From Planctomycetia bacterium (GTDB taxonomy: Bacteria; Planctomycetota; UBA1135; GCA-002686595): a stretch of 13,793 nucleotides of DNA. Both the position numbers and the translations under genes were made by a program. Below the pieces are notes generated by a model. It saw only the letters and a program-made list of their open reading frames with translations, was not told the origin of the DNA and did no database searches. Positions 7,335 through 13,793 of the stretch are shown here, in pieces; position 1 is the first letter of the stretch; the number at the start of each line of letters is the position of its first letter. The stretch covers positions 1 to 13,793 of the forward strand of contig SXKQ01000125.1 in NCBI GenBank assembly GCA_005778045.1, written 5' to 3'.

Positions 7335-7401
7335 CCGCGATCCGTCCGCTCCCGGCATGACGAACCTGTCGCAGGGCCTCGAGTGGACGCTGTGCACGTG
7401 A
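7335..7401 (+). pseudogene. Remnant of a second copy of the secreted protein's C-terminal module
   Basis: This stretch matches 7017-7083 in 62 of 67 positions. In the same frame it encodes RDPSAPGMTNLSQGLEWTLCT and ends in TGA. Two of the five changes are synonymous, and the other three alter two residues (Thr to Met, and the final Pro to Thr). Weak similarity may reach back to about 7318 (Asn and Gln of the NxQ stretch align), but not further; upstream lies the terminator. There is no start codon or body of a gene. It is best read as the surviving 3' end of a deleted paralogue, or as a duplication of the gene end. It lies 16 bases before the annotated radical SAM start, so the operon promoter must lie in or near it. 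Confidence 0.7.
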
Positions 7402-7417
7402 GCGGGTGCGATAGGCC

Positions 7418-8569
7418 GTGGCCGCGCGCGAGCGCGTCGCCGCGGCGCTATCTTCAAGGCGCTTGAACGCCTTTCGCTATGCCTCGTTCGCGGCGCGCGG
7501 GTTCGTGCGGCGTGGAGCGCCGCTGCACCTGACGTTGTTTGTCACGGGCCGCTGCAACTTGCGCTGTCGGCACTGCTTTCACTGGAAGGAAGTGGCCGAG
7601 GGCGTCGAGGGGCCGAGCGCTCTGGAGGTCGAGCGGCTGGCCGAGTCGGCGGCGCGCATGGGGCCGCTCCTGTGGGTCAGTTTCGGGGGCGGCGAGCCGT
7701 TCCTGCGGCGGGATCTCGCGGAACTCGCGCGTTCATTCGGCCGCCGCGGGCTGCGTCACCTCGCGATCCCGACCAACGGGCTCGTCGAGGATCGCCAGCG
7801 CGAGGTCGTCGAGCGGATACTGCTCGAGAATCCGGAGCTGTTCCTGTCGGTCGCCGTGTCCTTCGACGGGCCGGCGGAGATCCACGACGCGATCCGGCAG
7901 GTGCCGGGCGGGCACGAGCGCTCGAAGCGCAGCGTGCGCGCACTACAGCAACAACGGGAGCAGCTGCCCAAGGAGCTCGCGCGCAGGCTCGGCGTCGGCA
8001 TCCTCGTCACCCTGACGCGCGAGAACGAGGCAAGCCTCTCGGCCCACCTCGAACAACTCGTGGACGAGCTTCGGCCGGACAACGCGACCCTGAACCTCGC
8101 GCGCGGGACCGCTCTCGACGAGAGCCTGCTGCGCGTGGATCTCGATCGCTATCGCGAGCTCGTCGAGACGAAGGCGCGCCTGCAGCGCGAGGGAAGGCTG
8201 CCCTACTTCGACTTTCCGCTCGCGCGCCTCGCCGCGGCACGCGATCGCGTGATGTACGAGCATGTCGAGCGCGTGGCGCGCGGAGATCGGAGCGCGCACC
8301 TGCCGTGCACGGCCGGGACGCTGTCGGCCGTCATCTTCGAAACCGGGGCGGTGCACCCGTGCGAGATCCTCGGACGCGAGCTCGGCAACCTGCGCGAGCA
8401 TGGATGGGACCTCGAACGTGTCTGGAAGTCGGCGGCGGCGGCGAGCCTGCGCGAGGACATCGAGCGCACGAAGTGCGCGTGCACATGGGAATGCGCGCAA
8501 GCCGACAACGTGCTGTTCGGGAAGCGTGCGTGGCCGCGGCTCGTGCAGGCAGTGGTGGCGGGCCCGTGA
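7418..8569 (+). CDS. Radical SAM protein with truncated SPASM-like C-terminal region
   Basis: 383 residues. Radical SAM enzymes use a 4Fe-4S cluster and S-adenosylmethionine to start radical chemistry. The cluster motif is CNLRCRHC (Cys46, Cys50, Cys53; CxxxCxxC), followed by FGGGEPFLR, the SAM-binding GGE motif. The tail has Cys297-x12-Gly-x4-Cys315, the first half of a SPASM auxiliary-cluster motif, then only CACTWEC (Cys353, Cys355, Cys359) instead of the full second half. One or more extra Fe-S clusters are therefore likely, in a reduced form. Substrate is unknown; peptide modification and sugar or lipid chemistry are both known for relatives. The GTG start at 7418 is uncertain: codons 11-14 (CTA TCT TCA AGG) are atypical here, and a TTG at 7463 preceded by AAGG is an alternative. 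It overlaps the GT2 gene by 4 bases (GTGA). Confidence 0.85.
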   Translation: MAARERVAAALSSRRLNAFRYASFAARGFVRRGAPLHLTLFVTGRCNLRCRHCFHWKEVAEGVEGPSALEVERLAESAARMGPLLWVSFGGGEPFLRRDLAELARSFGRRGLRHLAIPTNGLVEDRQREVVERILLENPELFLSVAVSFDGPAEIHDAIRQVPGGHERSKRSVRALQQQREQLPKELARRLGVGILVTLTRENEASLSAHLEQLVDELRPDNATLNLARGTALDESLLRVDLDRYRELVETKARLQREGRLPYFDFPLARLAAARDRVMYEHVERVARGDRSAHLPCTAGTLSAVIFETGAVHPCEILGRELGNLREHGWDLERVWKSAAAASLREDIERTKCACTWECAQADNVLFGKRAWPRLVQAVVAGP

Positions 8570-9609
8570 GCGCGCTGTGCGTCATCGTGCCGTGCCGCAA
8601 CGAGGCGGCCGTGATTCGCCGCAAGCTCCGCAACCTCGCGTTGTGCGAGTGGCCGCGCACCCCAGCGCGCCATCGCGTGCTCGTGGTCGACGACGGAAGT
8701 GAGGATGGGACGGCCCTGACCGCACGGCAGGAAGCGGAACGGATCGCAGCAGCGCCGTTCACGCTCGAAGTGCTTGCGAATGCCGTGCGGCCCGGCAAGG
8801 CAGGCGCGCTGGAGACCGCTTTGCGGGCGACGGGCGAGGCGGATGAGCTGATCGTGCTCTCCGACGCCGATGTCGTGCTCTCCTCGCAGGCACTCATCGC
8901 GCTGGCGGCGGAGTTCGAGCGCGATGCTCGTGTCGGGATGGCGACGGGCTCTCAGGTGTTCGTGGAGTCGCTGGCAGACGATGGGACGATTGCGGGCGCC
9001 GAAGGCCGAGCGTTGGCAGCCGCGGGCAGCTTCTACGACCAAGCCTCGGCGTTCGTGCGCATGTTCGAGTCGCGCTTCGGACTCGTGTTCAGCATGCATG
9101 GACAGCTCATGGCGTGGCGACGTTCCCTGCGGCTCGTGCCGACGCCTGGCGTCGCCGCCGACGACCTCGACCTGATGTTGCAGGCTCGTGTGGCAGGCGC
9201 TCGTCTCGTGCGCTGTGGCGCAGCGAGGTTCTACGAGGTTCGGGCTCCACGCGGCGAGGCACGCGGCCAGCAGGCGATTCGCCGCGCGCGCGCCTATCAC
9301 CAGTTCCTGCGGCACCCGCGCATCGGGGAGCTGCGTCGCTCGGGCTCTTGGCTCGCGCGCCGGCAAGCGAGCTTCTACCTGCAGGCGGGACGCGCGCGCG
9401 GTCCGTGGACGGTGATCGCGCTCGGGAGCATCTTCCTCGCGGGCTGGTACATGGGACCGGGGTCCGCGATGGCGGTCGCGGCGTTGAACGGGCTGCTCTT
9501 CCTGCCGGTCTGGATCCTGCTGCGCATCGTGCGGTCGCGCATGGAGATCGCGGAGGCGCTCGAGGCACGCTCGCCGATGGGGGAGCGCTGGGAGACAGCG
9601 CGCCGATGA
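8566..9609 (+). CDS. Family 2 glycosyltransferase with C-terminal membrane anchor
   Basis: 347 residues from a GTG that overlaps the radical SAM stop. GT2 enzymes transfer a sugar from a nucleotide donor, often to a lipid carrier. The N-terminal GT-A fold shows CVIVPCRNE, VVDDGSEDGT (41-49), the metal-binding SDAD (99-102) and ADDLDL (198-203) with the probable catalytic aspartates. A basic QAIRRARA stretch (236-243) sits where processive and related GT2 enzymes carry QxxRW, but the Trp is absent, so it is unlikely to be a processive synthase. Two hydrophobic helices (about 281-297 and 301-322) would anchor it in the inner membrane with the catalytic domain in the cytoplasm. It overlaps the next gene by 4 bases. 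The donor and acceptor are unknown. Confidence 0.88.
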   Translation: MSALCVIVPCRNEAAVIRRKLRNLALCEWPRTPARHRVLVVDDGSEDGTALTARQEAERIAAAPFTLEVLANAVRPGKAGALETALRATGEADELIVLSDADVVLSSQALIALAAEFERDARVGMATGSQVFVESLADDGTIAGAEGRALAAAGSFYDQASAFVRMFESRFGLVFSMHGQLMAWRRSLRLVPTPGVAADDLDLMLQARVAGARLVRCGAARFYEVRAPRGEARGQQAIRRARAYHQFLRHPRIGELRRSGSWLARRQASFYLQAGRARGPWTVIALGSIFLAGWYMGPGSAMAVAALNGLLFLPVWILLRIVRSRMEIAEALEARSPMGERWETARR

Positions 9610-11594
9610 GCGAGCGTCGCATCGGCTGGGGAGCCCTGCTCCTCGTGATCGCCCTCGCCTTCGGCCTGCGCAGCCTTGCGGTCGAGCAGCACGAGGCGCG
9701 GCATCCGCTGGCGCAACGGCCGGCGATCGACGAGGCGAGCTATGACAGCTGGGCACGCGAGATCGCGGGCGGCGAGCTGCTCGGGAGGGAGATCTTCTTC
9801 CAAGAGCCGCTCTATCCGTACGTGCTCGGAGGGGTGTATGCGCTCGCGGGCGACGAGCCAGCCGAGCAGCGCCGCGCCGCGCGTTGGCTGCAGGCTGGCT
9901 TGGGAGCGCTGGCGGCGGGCGTCGCCGCAGCGCTGGCCGCGAGGCTCTTTGGCACACGCGCCGGCTGGGTGGCGGGCCTGCTGGTGGCGCTGCACCGACC
10001 GTCGATCTGGTTTTCTTCGCTGCTGCTGAAGGAGAACCTGTTCGTGCTCGCGCTCGCTGCGCTCGCGCTCGGCATCGTGGCCACGCGCGCCAAGGAGACG
10101 GCCCCCGGGCGCTGGCTCGGACTGGGTGCGCTGGCCGCCGCCGGAGCGTTGCTGCGCGGCAACTTGCTCGTGCTCCTTCCCCTGCTCGCCCTCTGGCCCG
10201 TCGGACGAGCCGTTCTGCAGCGACGTTGGAATGCGCGCGTTCTCGCGGACTGCGCCGCATTCGTCGTCGGCGTGGCATTGGTGCTCCTGCCCGTCGCGCT
10301 GCGCAACCAGCATGTGGGCGGGCGGCTCGTGCTGTCGACGAGCGGCGCGGGCACGAACTTCTATGGGGGCAACAACCTCGACAATCCCTACGGGCTCGCG
10401 AAGGAGTTCGACTGGGTGCGAGGAACTCCGGAACACGAGGCCGGTGACTGGCGTCGCGAGGCGAGCCGTCGCGCGGGCCGCGAGCTCGATGCGACGGAAT
10501 CGAGCGCGTTCTGGATGAGCGCGGCTCTCGACTCGATCGCAGACCATCCGCTCGAGCACATTCACATCCTGTGGAACAAGCTGCGGCTGACGCTCGGTAG
10601 CTACGAGGTGCCGGACAACCACTTCCTCGAGTGGGATGCGCGCTACCTGCCGGTGCTCGGCTGGCCGCTGCCTGGCTTTGCGCTGGTCGGCGCCCTGGGG
10701 CTGGCGGGTCTCGCTTCGCTGCTGCTCCTTCGCTCGCGCATGGGCTCCGAGGTCGATCTCGGGGGAGCGGCGGAAGTGGCTGCGCTGCTGGTGCTCTATG
10801 TCGCCACGGTCGTCCTGACCGTGACATCGGAGCGCATTCGGCTCCCGATCGTGCCGTTGCTCGCACCACTCGCGGCGGGCTTCCTGCTGCCGTGGTCCTC
10901 CGGCGGCTCGCGCTGGTTCACGACCTTCGCGAAGCTCGGAGTGCTGGGACTTGCCGCAGGAGCCGTGCTCGCACCGGTGATTCCGGCGACGGAACGCAGC
11001 GAGGATCTCGACGAACGCGACCACAACCTCGCCGTCGCGCTGGTGGAGGAGGGGGACGTCGACGAGGCCGCGCCCGTGGTGGAAGGGTTGCTTGCGCGGC
11101 GCGGAGACTCGCCGCGCGTGAAGCTCTTGGCGGCGGACCTCTCGTTCCGCCGCGCCCGGCGATCGCTCGACGGCCTGCCGCCGCGCTCGCGCGTGCCGGC
11201 GTCCGTGGGCGAAGACATCGAGCTTGCGCTGCGGCTGCTCGCGGGAGTCTCGAGGCGCGGCAACGCTCAAGAGCGCTATCGCGCGGACCTGCTCGCCGGC
11301 GCCATTCGGCAGTACTTGGGGCACTGGGAGCTCGCCGAGACTGGCTATCGTGCCGCGCGAGTGTTCGACGCCGAGAATCGTGACCTACGGCGGCGCCTCG
11401 CCGTCGTGGTCGCGGAACTTGGGATGAAATCGAACACGTCCGAGGAACGGTCGCGACGGCTCGACGAGGCCATCGGCTTGCTCGATGGTCTGCTCTCCGA
11501 GCAAAACGACGCCGAGCAGAACGACGCCGAGCAGAACGATGCCGAGTTGCGTGACCTGCGTGCGCGATTCACGAGCGCTCGCGACGCGAGGTGA
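9606..11594 (+). CDS. PMT/ArnT-like multi-pass membrane glycosyltransferase with TPR-like C-terminal region
   Basis: 662 residues. ATG 9606 overlaps the GT2 stop (ATGA); GGAG is 11 bases upstream. The protein starts with a membrane helix, then an external loop with the IDE motif (Asp42-Glu43) and EPLYPY (67-72), as in GT39/GT83-type enzymes that use polyprenyl-phosphate sugars on the outer face of the membrane. Further helices run to about residue 460, with the family-like SERIRLPIVPLL stretch (408-419). The remaining 200 residues are soluble, Ala/Leu/Arg-rich helical repeats resembling TPR units (about 470-605), probably for partner binding. Near the end, EQNDA is repeated three times. With the GT2 gene the logic would be: GT2 charges a lipid carrier inside, and this enzyme transfers the sugar outside. 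That pairing is inferred. Confidence 0.82.
   Translation: MSERRIGWGALLLVIALAFGLRSLAVEQHEARHPLAQRPAIDEASYDSWAREIAGGELLGREIFFQEPLYPYVLGGVYALAGDEPAEQRRAARWLQAGLGALAAGVAAALAARLFGTRAGWVAGLLVALHRPSIWFSSLLLKENLFVLALAALALGIVATRAKETAPGRWLGLGALAAAGALLRGNLLVLLPLLALWPVGRAVLQRRWNARVLADCAAFVVGVALVLLPVALRNQHVGGRLVLSTSGAGTNFYGGNNLDNPYGLAKEFDWVRGTPEHEAGDWRREASRRAGRELDATESSAFWMSAALDSIADHPLEHIHILWNKLRLTLGSYEVPDNHFLEWDARYLPVLGWPLPGFALVGALGLAGLASLLLLRSRMGSEVDLGGAAEVAALLVLYVATVVLTVTSERIRLPIVPLLAPLAAGFLLPWSSGGSRWFTTFAKLGVLGLAAGAVLAPVIPATERSEDLDERDHNLAVALVEEGDVDEAAPVVEGLLARRGDSPRVKLLAADLSFRRARRSLDGLPPRSRVPASVGEDIELALRLLAGVSRRGNAQERYRADLLAGAIRQYLGHWELAETGYRAARVFDAENRDLRRRLAVVVAELGMKSNTSEERSRRLDEAIGLLDGLLSEQNDAEQNDAEQNDAELRDLRARFTSARDAR
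11499..11546 (+). repeat. In-frame 15-base tandem repeat, three copies
   Basis: A 15-base unit encoding Glu-Gln-Asn-Asp-Ala occurs three times (11499-11543), followed by one more GAG. The copies differ only at third positions (CAA/CAG, GAC/GAT). The length is a multiple of three, so copy-number change would alter protein length without a frameshift. It lies in the hydrophilic tail of the PMT-like protein. Confidence 0.95.
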
Positions 11595-11610
11595 CCGTCC
11601 CGGTCGCTCC

Positions 11611-13479
11611 CTACCCAGCGTGTTCGAACTGCAGCGTGTAGAGCCGCGCGTAGATCCCGCCGCGTCGCAGGAGTTCGTCGTGAGTGCCGCTCTCGCGTAG
11701 CTGGCCACGGTGCATGACGAGAATCACATCGGCGCGACGCACCGTGGAGAGGCGGTGAGCGATCACGAGCGCGGAGCGCCCCTGAAGCAGATTCTCCTTC
11801 GCTTCCTCGATCTTGTGCTCGGTCTCCGAGTCAACGCTCGCGGTGGCTTCGTCCAGCACGACAAAGTGAGGATTTCCCGCCAGGGCTCGCGCGATGGCGA
11901 GCAACTGCCGTTCTCCTGTGGATAGCGTCGCGCCACGCTCGGCCACCGGTGCTTCCAGGCCGCCGGGCAGGCGCGCGATGACCTGCGAGGCTCGGCTCGC
12001 CTCGAGCGCACGCTGCAGGGAAGCCGCGCTCACGTCCGTGCGCTCCATGACCAGATTCTCGCGCACGGTTCCCGCGAACAAGAAGTCCTCCTGCAGCACC
12101 AGACCGAACTGCGCGCGCAGCGCAGAGAGGTCGAACTCGCGCAGGTCGACGCCGTCGATCGTGATCCGGCCCGCGCTAGGCTCGTAGAAGCGCAGCAGCA
12201 GGTTGACGAGCGTGGTCTTGCCAGCACCGGTGGCCCCGACGACCGCAACAGTCGCGCCCGGCGGGATTTCGAAGCTCACGTCCTGCAGCACGGGCGTTCC
12301 CGGCAGGTACTCGAAGCTCACGTTCTCGAAGCGCACGTGTCCGGCGCGTGGTGCAGGCAGCCGGGCGCGTTCGGGCGGAGGCGAGACGATCGCTGGCTGC
12401 GTGTCGAGCACCTGAAAGATGCGCTCCGAAGACGCGAAAGCCGACTGCAGAATGTTGTAGCGCTCGCCCAGTTCGCGCACGGGGTCCAGCAGCTTGTTGA
12501 CGTAGAGCCAGAACTGGAAGAACAGGCCCACCTGCAGCGCGCCCGAGGCGATGTCGACGCCGCCGGCCCAGATCGTCGCGGCCTGAATGCCGTTGACGAC
12601 GAGGTCGAGAGCTGGGAAGAACAGCGCGAACAGCAGGATCGTGCGGACGTTGGCGACGAGGTAGCGATCGAGGAACTCCGCGAAGCGCCCGCTGACGCGG
12701 TTCTCGCGCCGGAAGACCTGCACTACGCGCACGCCGGACAGCACCTCCTGCAGGTAGCCATTCAGCCGCGACAGGTGTCCCCGTACGTCGCGGTGCGCGT
12801 TGCGTGCTCCGCCACGGAACACGAGGCTGACGCCGACGAGCAACGGCATCAGCAGGGTGACGACGAGCGCGAGCTTCCACTGCAGCGCGAACAGCACGGC
12901 GAGCAGCACGGCGATGCGGATGAAGTCGAAGCCCAGCGTGACGAGGCCCGACGTGAACATCTCGTTCAGGTTCTCGATGTCGCTGGTGACGCGCGTTACG
13001 AGGGAGCCGGTCGGCCGCTTGTCGAACCACGCCAGCTCGAGTTTCTGGATATGTCGGAAGACCTTGGCGCGCAGGTCGGCGATCACGGTCTGGCCGGTGC
13101 GACCGAGGTGCGCGACCTCGAGATAGCGGAATCCAGCCATGAGCGCCGCACAGCCCAGATAGGCCGCCGCCCACAGCCACAGCTCGTTCATGCGCTCGCG
13201 CGAGACCGGCGCATCGGGCGTGACCGAGCGCTCGGCGATCGCGCCCATCACCGGACCGTCGATGGCGCGGCCGAGGATCCAAGGTCCGGCGAGCTCGAGG
13301 GCGAACAGCGCCGAGAGCACGAAGAATGTGCCGGCGAAGAGCTTCCAGTGTGGGCGAGCCTCGCGCGCGAGACGCAGCGCGAGCCGCGCATCCCACACTT
13401 TTCCGGCGACGAACTCCTCCGGAGATTCGTCGTCCTCGTCCGACCGCGGCCGCTTGGCCTTGACGCTTTCCTTCGTCAC
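11611..13479 (-). CDS. ABC exporter half-transporter, MdlB-like (catalytic-site subunit)
   Basis: 622 residues, fused membrane and ATPase domains (type IV exporter). A charged N-terminal tail (1-45) precedes six expected helices (about 46-330). The nucleotide-binding domain has Walker A GATGAGKT (415-422), Q-loop Gln463, signature LSTGE (519-523), Walker B VVLDEA with the catalytic Glu544, D-loop SVD, and the switch His574 in IAHRLSTV. Its GTG start at 13479 overlaps the stop of the upstream half-transporter (GTGA), and AGGAG lies 11 bases before. The reading frame stays open further upstream, but that part overlaps the other gene and is noncoding here. The signature deviates from LSGGQ, which pairs with the degenerate Walker B of its partner, as in MdlAB and TM287/288. 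Substrate is unknown; lipid, drug and peptide exporters all look like this. Confidence 0.93.
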   Translation of the reverse strand: MTKESVKAKRPRSDEDDESPEEFVAGKVWDARLALRLAREARPHWKLFAGTFFVLSALFALELAGPWILGRAIDGPVMGAIAERSVTPDAPVSRERMNELWLWAAAYLGCAALMAGFRYLEVAHLGRTGQTVIADLRAKVFRHIQKLELAWFDKRPTGSLVTRVTSDIENLNEMFTSGLVTLGFDFIRIAVLLAVLFALQWKLALVVTLLMPLLVGVSLVFRGGARNAHRDVRGHLSRLNGYLQEVLSGVRVVQVFRRENRVSGRFAEFLDRYLVANVRTILLFALFFPALDLVVNGIQAATIWAGGVDIASGALQVGLFFQFWLYVNKLLDPVRELGERYNILQSAFASSERIFQVLDTQPAIVSPPPERARLPAPRAGHVRFENVSFEYLPGTPVLQDVSFEIPPGATVAVVGATGAGKTTLVNLLLRFYEPSAGRITIDGVDLREFDLSALRAQFGLVLQEDFLFAGTVRENLVMERTDVSAASLQRALEASRASQVIARLPGGLEAPVAERGATLSTGERQLLAIARALAGNPHFVVLDEATASVDSETEHKIEEAKENLLQGRSALVIAHRLSTVRRADVILVMHRGQLRESGTHDELLRRGGIYARLYTLQFEHAG

Positions 13480-13793
13480 AGGCCTGCGAGCTCCTGCTGC
13501 GCCTGTTGGCGCTTCCAGGTGTCCGCGTACCAGCCCGGGAGCGCGAGCAGCTCGGCGTGGGTGCCGCGCTGGACGATGCGCCCCTCTTCGAGCACGACGA
13601 TCTGGTTCGCGTGACGCACGGTAGAGAGCCGATGCGCGGCGAGGATCACCGTACGGCCATGGCTCGCGGACTTGAGGTTGTGGACGAGCTGCGCCTCGGT
13701 CTCGGTGTCGACGGCGCTGAGCGAATCGTCTAGTACGAGGACGCGTGGATCGCGAGCGAGCGCGCGCGCGATGCACGTGCGCTGGCGCTGGCC
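13476..13793 (-). CDS. ABC exporter half-transporter, MdlA-like, C-terminal part (partial at right edge)
   Basis: The last 105 residues are visible, beginning inside the ABC signature ([12 protein letters not shown]). Walker B reads [12 protein letters not shown], with Asp in place of the catalytic Glu (residue 23 of the visible part). The switch His is in AAHRLSTV (residue 54), and the protein ends [19 protein letters not shown]. The Asp substitution and the LDDxLSAVD and GWY...QQ features resemble E. coli MdlA as I remember it. This marks the degenerate-site subunit of a heterodimer. The stop TGA (13476-13478) overlaps the GTG of the downstream half-transporter, so the two subunits are translationally coupled. 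Membrane domain and Walker A lie beyond the window. Confidence 0.9.
   Translation of the reverse strand, partial: GQRQRTCIARALARDPRVLVLDDSLSAVDTETEAQLVHNLKSASHGRTVILAAHRLSTVRHANQIVVLEEGRIVQRGTHAELLALPGWYADTWKRQQAQQELAGL

Noticed and set aside
8203..10869. Very long minus-strand open frame (888 codons) opposite the radical SAM, GT2 and PMT genes
   Set aside because: It is Arg/Ala/Pro-rich low-complexity translation without any domain, and the + strand frames have recognisable families and proper codon bias. Long antisense frames are expected in DNA this GC-rich.
9375..11324. Minus-strand open frame of 649 codons opposite the PMT-like gene
   Set aside because: It is the antisense shadow of a confident gene; rich in Arg, Gln and His with no motif.
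11578..11605. Small palindromes (CTCGCGACGCGAG and GACCG-TCC-CGGTC) at the convergent stop codons as a terminator
   Set aside because: The stems are only 5-6 pairs, overlap the gene end and have no T-run; in DNA this GC-rich they are likely chance.
13480..13776. N-terminal extension of the downstream ABC half-transporter
   Set aside because: The region encodes the conserved ATPase end of the upstream half-transporter in another frame; the extension is Arg-rich nonsense.

Overview
The window is about 13.8 kb of GC-rich bacterial DNA with strong G/C preference at third codon positions. The best lineage clue is the secreted protein at 4915-7083. Its calcium-binding VCBS/FG-GAP repeats are followed by a Cys-rich C-terminal module (YCTAG...NGC... 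to ...WFRDP...LEWTLCP) that I recall from large secreted proteins of marine Planctomycetota. That assignment rests on memory of the family and was not checked by a search. No rRNA, tRNA, CRISPR array, IS element or phage gene was seen.

Layout, left to right. (1) 2-175: the last 57 codons of an unidentified + strand gene, converging on a site-2-protease-like M50 metalloprotease (234-1205, -); a strong hairpin lies in the gap. (2) Divergent from M50 is a tungsto/molybdo-pterin aldehyde:ferredoxin oxidoreductase (AOR) family enzyme carrying its own C-terminal MoaD/ThiS ubiquitin-like domain ending in Gly-Gly (1276-3282). (3) A GT9 glycosyltransferase (3426-4490) is translationally coupled to a 68-residue two-helix membrane protein (4487-4693). 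(4) The secreted seven-repeat beta-propeller protein (4915-7083) follows. (5) The 334-base gap 7084-7417 holds a cluster of hairpins ending in a textbook intrinsic terminator, then a near copy of the last 67 bases of the propeller gene, left as a gene remnant. (6) A three-gene operon with 4-base overlaps follows: radical SAM protein with a truncated SPASM-like tail (7418-8569), GT2 glycosyltransferase with membrane anchor (8566-9609), and a PMT/ArnT-like membrane glycosyltransferase with a TPR-like tail (9606-11594). (7) Converging on it, on the minus strand, are two overlapping ABC exporter half-transporters (13793-13476, partial, and 13479-11611). Their sequence differences fit an MdlAB/TM287-288-type heterodimer with one degenerate ATP site.

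Functionally, two blocks (GT9 plus small membrane protein; radical SAM, GT2 and PMT-like) point to cell-surface or lipid-linked glycan assembly. The exporter pair could serve such a pathway or be a general efflux pump. The AOR-MoaD fusion is a separate redox function. The most unusual items are the AOR-MoaD fusion, the hairpin-rich element flanked by a 67-base direct repeat, and the radical SAM/GT2/PMT-TPR operon.
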